Below the pieces are notes generated by a model. That model was not told the DNA's origin and made no database searches. It saw nothing but the letters and a program-made list of their open reading frames with translations. This document shows positions 61,096-64,000 of a DNA stretch of 64,000 nucleotides, one piece after another. This DNA is from Runella rosea (lineage in GTDB: Bacteria; Bacteroidota; Bacteroidia; Cytophagales; Spirosomataceae): contig NZ_CP030850.1 of the NCBI RefSeq assembly GCF_003325355.1, positions 3,410,001-3,474,000 on the forward strand. Direction: 5' to 3'. Within the stretch, counting starts at the first letter, position 1. Each line of letters starts with the position of its first letter. Made by a program: the position numbers and the translations under genes.

Positions 61096-61224
61096 ATCCG
61101 TCGATTTTTTTACGAAAATAAGTACCTGCTTCACCATTCGCAACCCTATCTGACTAAACGGTGACTTTTAGATTTTTTTTGGTCAAAAAACGGGGCGAAA
61201 GGTTTATCAAAAATAGTTACCAAC

Positions 61225-62607
61225 TTGGCATCGGTACTCGGTAAAACGTGGTGGGGGCTATTCTCATTGCTTTGTTTTTTGTTAATCAGTGTTGGAATCT
61301 TCCTGCGCTTTGACCCCATTTTCAGGCCTCAAAATAACCTGCTACTATTGTTATTGCCACTAATTTGGGGAAGTGTTTTGGGCACTATTAAAAGATTTCG
61401 CCCCGATTTAACCGTCATTACCCCCAAAAACCTCATGTTGTTTGTGTGGTTTAACAAGCTCGTCATCGTTCCGTTAGAAATCATTTGGGTGGGCAACATG
61501 ATTCCCGTAGAGCGCCACCCTAATCAAGATATTTCTACCGAAATCTGTATAACGCTGGTTTCATTCGGGGCTTTTGTGGTGGGGTGGAGTTGCTTTTCGC
61601 AAAAACAGATGCTCCGACCAGTTGTTGCCTTCTCATCTCTAACTACATGGGCCAGTGTTTATTTTCTGGTCGCACTTGTTTCACTCTCTTTACTTTATGG
61701 TTCACTCGAAAATTATTTATCAGGCGCGATTTTCACGTACGTAACCCGAGAAATCGTTGAGCAAAATGCAACTTTTGTGGGATTTTTGGCAAATATAGGC
61801 CAACGATTTTGGGTTTTTGGTGTACTGCTTATATGGTACAAGTGGAAAACTAAAAAGGGTAAAATCCATTGGTTACGGCAAGTTCCATGGCTCATTCTTT
61901 GTCTAGCAGGCACACTGAGCAGCAACCGTTCCAACATGGCCTATCCACTGCTGACATTGATGAGCGCCATGTACGCAGGCTGGAAAACGCGTCATTCATT
62001 TTGGTTGGTTATGCTGTTATTGGGACTGATTGTCCTTTCTCTTTTCTTTGGATACGTGCGCGTACAGTCTTCTTTAGATACCGAAGGGATAGCACTGCTC
62101 TTCGATAATTATTTGGAACATGACGAATACATCACCTACGCGCATCAACTTTATTTTGGCAGTCCTTATCAAATTACGCCCTTACTTTCCATTGAAAAAC
62201 CATCTTCCACGCTTTTAGCTTCCCTTGTAGACCCAATTCCCATTGTTGGAAAAGCCTTTCGGGAGCAAAGCGGCCCGTATGTCTATAACCTAGCGTACCA
62301 TCAATCGCTGGTATCGCAGGATAAGGTCATTCCAGTAGCGGGCGAATTGTACTACAACGGGGGCTATTTTTTAGTGACGTCAGGATATGCCGCGATTGGA
62401 GTAGTATATCGGTGGCTAGACCGTACTTTTAAGGATAATGTACTGATAAATCCACCTCTGGCGGCGGCTTTTTTTTATTTGGCACTGCTGTTCAATGCCA
62501 CATTGTTACTCAGTTTGTCGGTTTTAACGCAGTTTTTGGTCTACAATGCCGCCCCTGCGTTATTGATTATTGCGGCAAATTGGTCACAAATACGTAAGGC
62601 TTCCTAA
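61225..62607 (+). CDS. Polytopic membrane protein, oligosaccharide polymerase-like
   Basis: A 460-residue protein with about 10-12 hydrophobic segments, a large hydrophilic loop around residues 285-385 ([21 protein letters not shown] ... [17 protein letters not shown]), and the overall layout of Wzy-type or oligosaccharide-repeat-unit polymerases (the [13 protein letters not shown] and FGYVRV stretches are of that type). The start is a TTG at 61225; no nearby ATG preserves the first helix. Wzy-like proteins are very divergent, so this remains probable rather than certain. There is no other polysaccharide gene next to it. Confidence 0.65.
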   Translation: MASVLGKTWWGLFSLLCFLLISVGIFLRFDPIFRPQNNLLLLLLPLIWGSVLGTIKRFRPDLTVITPKNLMLFVWFNKLVIVPLEIIWVGNMIPVERHPNQDISTEICITLVSFGAFVVGWSCFSQKQMLRPVVAFSSLTTWASVYFLVALVSLSLLYGSLENYLSGAIFTYVTREIVEQNATFVGFLANIGQRFWVFGVLLIWYKWKTKKGKIHWLRQVPWLILCLAGTLSSNRSNMAYPLLTLMSAMYAGWKTRHSFWLVMLLLGLIVLSLFFGYVRVQSSLDTEGIALLFDNYLEHDEYITYAHQLYFGSPYQITPLLSIEKPSSTLLASLVDPIPIVGKAFREQSGPYVYNLAYHQSLVSQDKVIPVAGELYYNGGYFLVTSGYAAIGVVYRWLDRTFKDNVLINPPLAAAFFYLALLFNATLLLSLSVLTQFLVYNAAPALLIIAANWSQIRKAS

Positions 62608-62618
62608 ACATAGTTGGT

Positions 62619-62626
62619 TATATTTG
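62619..62626 (+). promoter_or_regulatory. Bacteroidota -7 element upstream of icd
   Basis: TATATTTG fits TAnnTTTG and lies 43 nt before the icd ATG. Confidence 0.5.
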
Positions 62627-62669
62627 CATCCTCAATTTAGTCATCACTATCCCAATTTTAGTCGCTCAC

Positions 62670-63887
62670 ATGGAAAAAATCAAAGTCGCAAACCCCGTCG
62701 TTGAACTGGACGGCGATGAAATGACCCGCATTATCTGGCGTTTTATTAAAGATAAACTTATCCTTCCTTACTTAGACGTTGATATCAAATACTACGACCT
62801 TGGCGTTGAATACCGCGATGAAACCAACGATCAGGTAACCATCGATGCCGCCAACGCTATCAGACAGTACGGTGTAGGTATCAAATGCGCCACGATTACG
62901 CCCGACGAAGAACGCGTAAAGGAGTTTAATTTGAAACAAATGTGGAAATCACCCAACGGTACCATCCGCAACATCTTGGACGGTACGGTTTTCCGTGAGC
63001 CTATCGTTTGTCAGAATGTTCCGCGTTTGGTAACCAACTGGGACTCTCCTATCATCGTAGGTCGTCACGCATTTGGTGACCAATACCGTGCTACCGATTT
63101 CGTGACCAAAGGAAAAGGCAAACTTACCATCAAGTTTGAAGGCGAAGACGGTACGGTCATTGAGCATGAAGTATACAACTTCAAAAGCGACGGCGTAGCC
63201 ATGGCAATGTACAACACCGACGAATCTATTCGCGGTTTTGCTCGTTCTTGTTTTCAGGTAGCGATGCAGAAAGGCTGGCCTTTGTACCTTTCTACCAAAA
63301 ACACCATCCTCAAAAAATACGACGGACGTTTCAAAGATATATTCCAAGAAATTTACGAAGCCGAATTCAAAGCCTTGGGCGTGCACTATGAGCACCGCCT
63401 CATTGACGACATGGTGGCTTCTGCCCTGAAATGGAACGGTAACTTTGTGTGGGCTTGTAAAAACTACGACGGCGACGTGCAGTCGGATACCGTAGCGCAA
63501 GGATTTGGTTCATTGGGCTTGATGACTTCTGTATTGTTGACTCCCGATGGAAAAACAATGGAAGCTGAAGCCGCTCACGGCACCGTGACGCGTCACTACC
63601 GCGAGCACCAAAAAGGACGGCCAACTTCTACCAACCCCATCGCTTCTATCTTTGCTTGGACTCGCGGCTTGGCTTTCCGTGGCAAACTCGATGGTAACCA
63701 GCCCCTTATCGACTTCAGCGAAGCCTTGGAGCAAGTATGCGTTGAAACCGTAGAAAGCGGCAAAATGACCAAAGATTTGGCCGTTTGTATCCACGGAAAC
63801 AAAGTAAACCATGGTGAGCATTACCTCTATACCGAAGAGTTTTTGGATGCCATCGATGCTAATTTGAAAGCAAAATTGGCGAAGTAA
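62670..63887 (+). CDS. icd: NADP-dependent isocitrate dehydrogenase
   Basis: A 405-residue cytoplasmic enzyme of the eukaryotic-like subfamily that oxidises isocitrate to 2-oxoglutarate. Features are [14 protein letters not shown] at the start, [21 protein letters not shown] (substrate Ser, Asn and Arg), [20 protein letters not shown] (metal-binding Asp cluster) and [23 protein letters not shown] (NADP binding). Length is typical of this subfamily (about 405-415). It has its own promoter and terminator. Confidence 0.97.
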   Translation: MEKIKVANPVVELDGDEMTRIIWRFIKDKLILPYLDVDIKYYDLGVEYRDETNDQVTIDAANAIRQYGVGIKCATITPDEERVKEFNLKQMWKSPNGTIRNILDGTVFREPIVCQNVPRLVTNWDSPIIVGRHAFGDQYRATDFVTKGKGKLTIKFEGEDGTVIEHEVYNFKSDGVAMAMYNTDESIRGFARSCFQVAMQKGWPLYLSTKNTILKKYDGRFKDIFQEIYEAEFKALGVHYEHRLIDDMVASALKWNGNFVWACKNYDGDVQSDTVAQGFGSLGLMTSVLLTPDGKTMEAEAAHGTVTRHYREHQKGRPTSTNPIASIFAWTRGLAFRGKLDGNQPLIDFSEALEQVCVETVESGKMTKDLAVCIHGNKVNHGEHYLYTEEFLDAIDANLKAKLAK

Positions 63888-63902
63888 TCATAAGTACAAA
63901 GT

Positions 63903-63944
63903 AAAAAAGGAAGGGTGAGACAAACGTCTTACCTTTCCTTTTTT
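63903..63944 (+). terminator. Intrinsic terminator after icd
   Basis: Arms 63903-63920 and 63927-63944 form an 18-bp stem with two G-T pairs, a 6-nt loop and a run of T residues. Confidence 0.8.
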
Positions 63945-63964
63945 TAAAGAACAGATTCGCTTTT

Positions 63965-64000
63965 ATGGAGTCAATGATGGGAAAAGTCCTTCGCGTATTT
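63965..64000 (+). CDS. Start of an open frame cut by the window edge
   Basis: An ATG after the icd terminator opens a frame that reads MESMMGKVLRVF up to the edge. Twelve residues are too few to assign a family. Confidence 0.25.
   Translation, partial: MESMMGKVLRVF

Overview
The window looks like chromosome from a Bacteroidota bacterium, probably of the Cytophagales (a Runella- or Spirosoma-like relative; the genus is a guess). Signs are: several promoters with the Bacteroidota -7 element TAnnTTTG and almost no Shine-Dalgarno sequences; a secreted protein with the C-terminal sorting domain of the type IX secretion system; bacillithiol enzymes (YpdA, BshC); a DUF1501/DUF1549/DUF1553 pair; and many small families typical of the phylum (DUF2853, DUF1003 with CsbD, short AraC regulators).

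Layout. 1-5.6 kb: a glycosyltransferase, the shape operon mreB-mreC-mreD, an ECF sigma factor with a small Cys/His-rich probable anti-sigma protein, and gmk. 5.6-11 kb: ypdA (minus), then a secreted S10 carboxypeptidase, a class-C-type serine hydrolase and a two-domain thioredoxin protein. 11-14.2 kb: a structured leader, a hypothetical protein, and a stress cluster (AraC regulator, CsbD-like, cupin, DUF1003). 14.4-20.8 kb: a GH130 phosphorylase with a GT4 fusion protein, then a minus-strand surface-glycan operon (aminotransferase, GT2, methyltransferase). 21.2-24.1 kb: tRNA-Arg(CCU) with decayed tandem copies, hflX and a hydrolase. 24.2-35.5 kb: M20 peptidase, mazG, several secreted proteins, bshC, a GT2, a foreign-looking AT-rich hydrolase and aspartate kinase. 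36.5-48.4 kb: serS, GH43, transporters, a PASTA protein, a T9SS cargo protein, rhodanese, and CE15-EamA-BCCP-pyrH-frr on the minus strand. 48.6-64 kb: uvrA, an RpxY-like Arg/Asp-rich secreted protein, an M28 peptidase, the PSD1/DUF1501 pair, AIM24, a polysaccharide polymerase-like protein and icd.

The most unusual content is a pair of unrelated single-tyrosine (Y1, HUH) transposase loci about 16 kb apart, each surrounded by its own palindromic repeat family. The first (35.5-36.4 kb) is an IS200-like protein between mirrored arrays of CTAAAG-core hairpins. The second (51.5-52.7 kb) is a REP-associated tyrosine transposase (RAYT) whose 25-nt repeats have the hallmark GTAG foot plus an 8-bp hairpin; the first repeat supplies the stop codon of uvrA and has been tandemly amplified together with the end of that gene. 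An inverted pair of the same repeat, with a different stem sequence, sits alone at 8.3 kb, so the element family appears to be dispersed.

Most other genes are housekeeping or ordinary envelope and polysaccharide functions. No rRNA, CRISPR array or complete prophage was seen. Functions are assigned by reading motifs; no database search was run.
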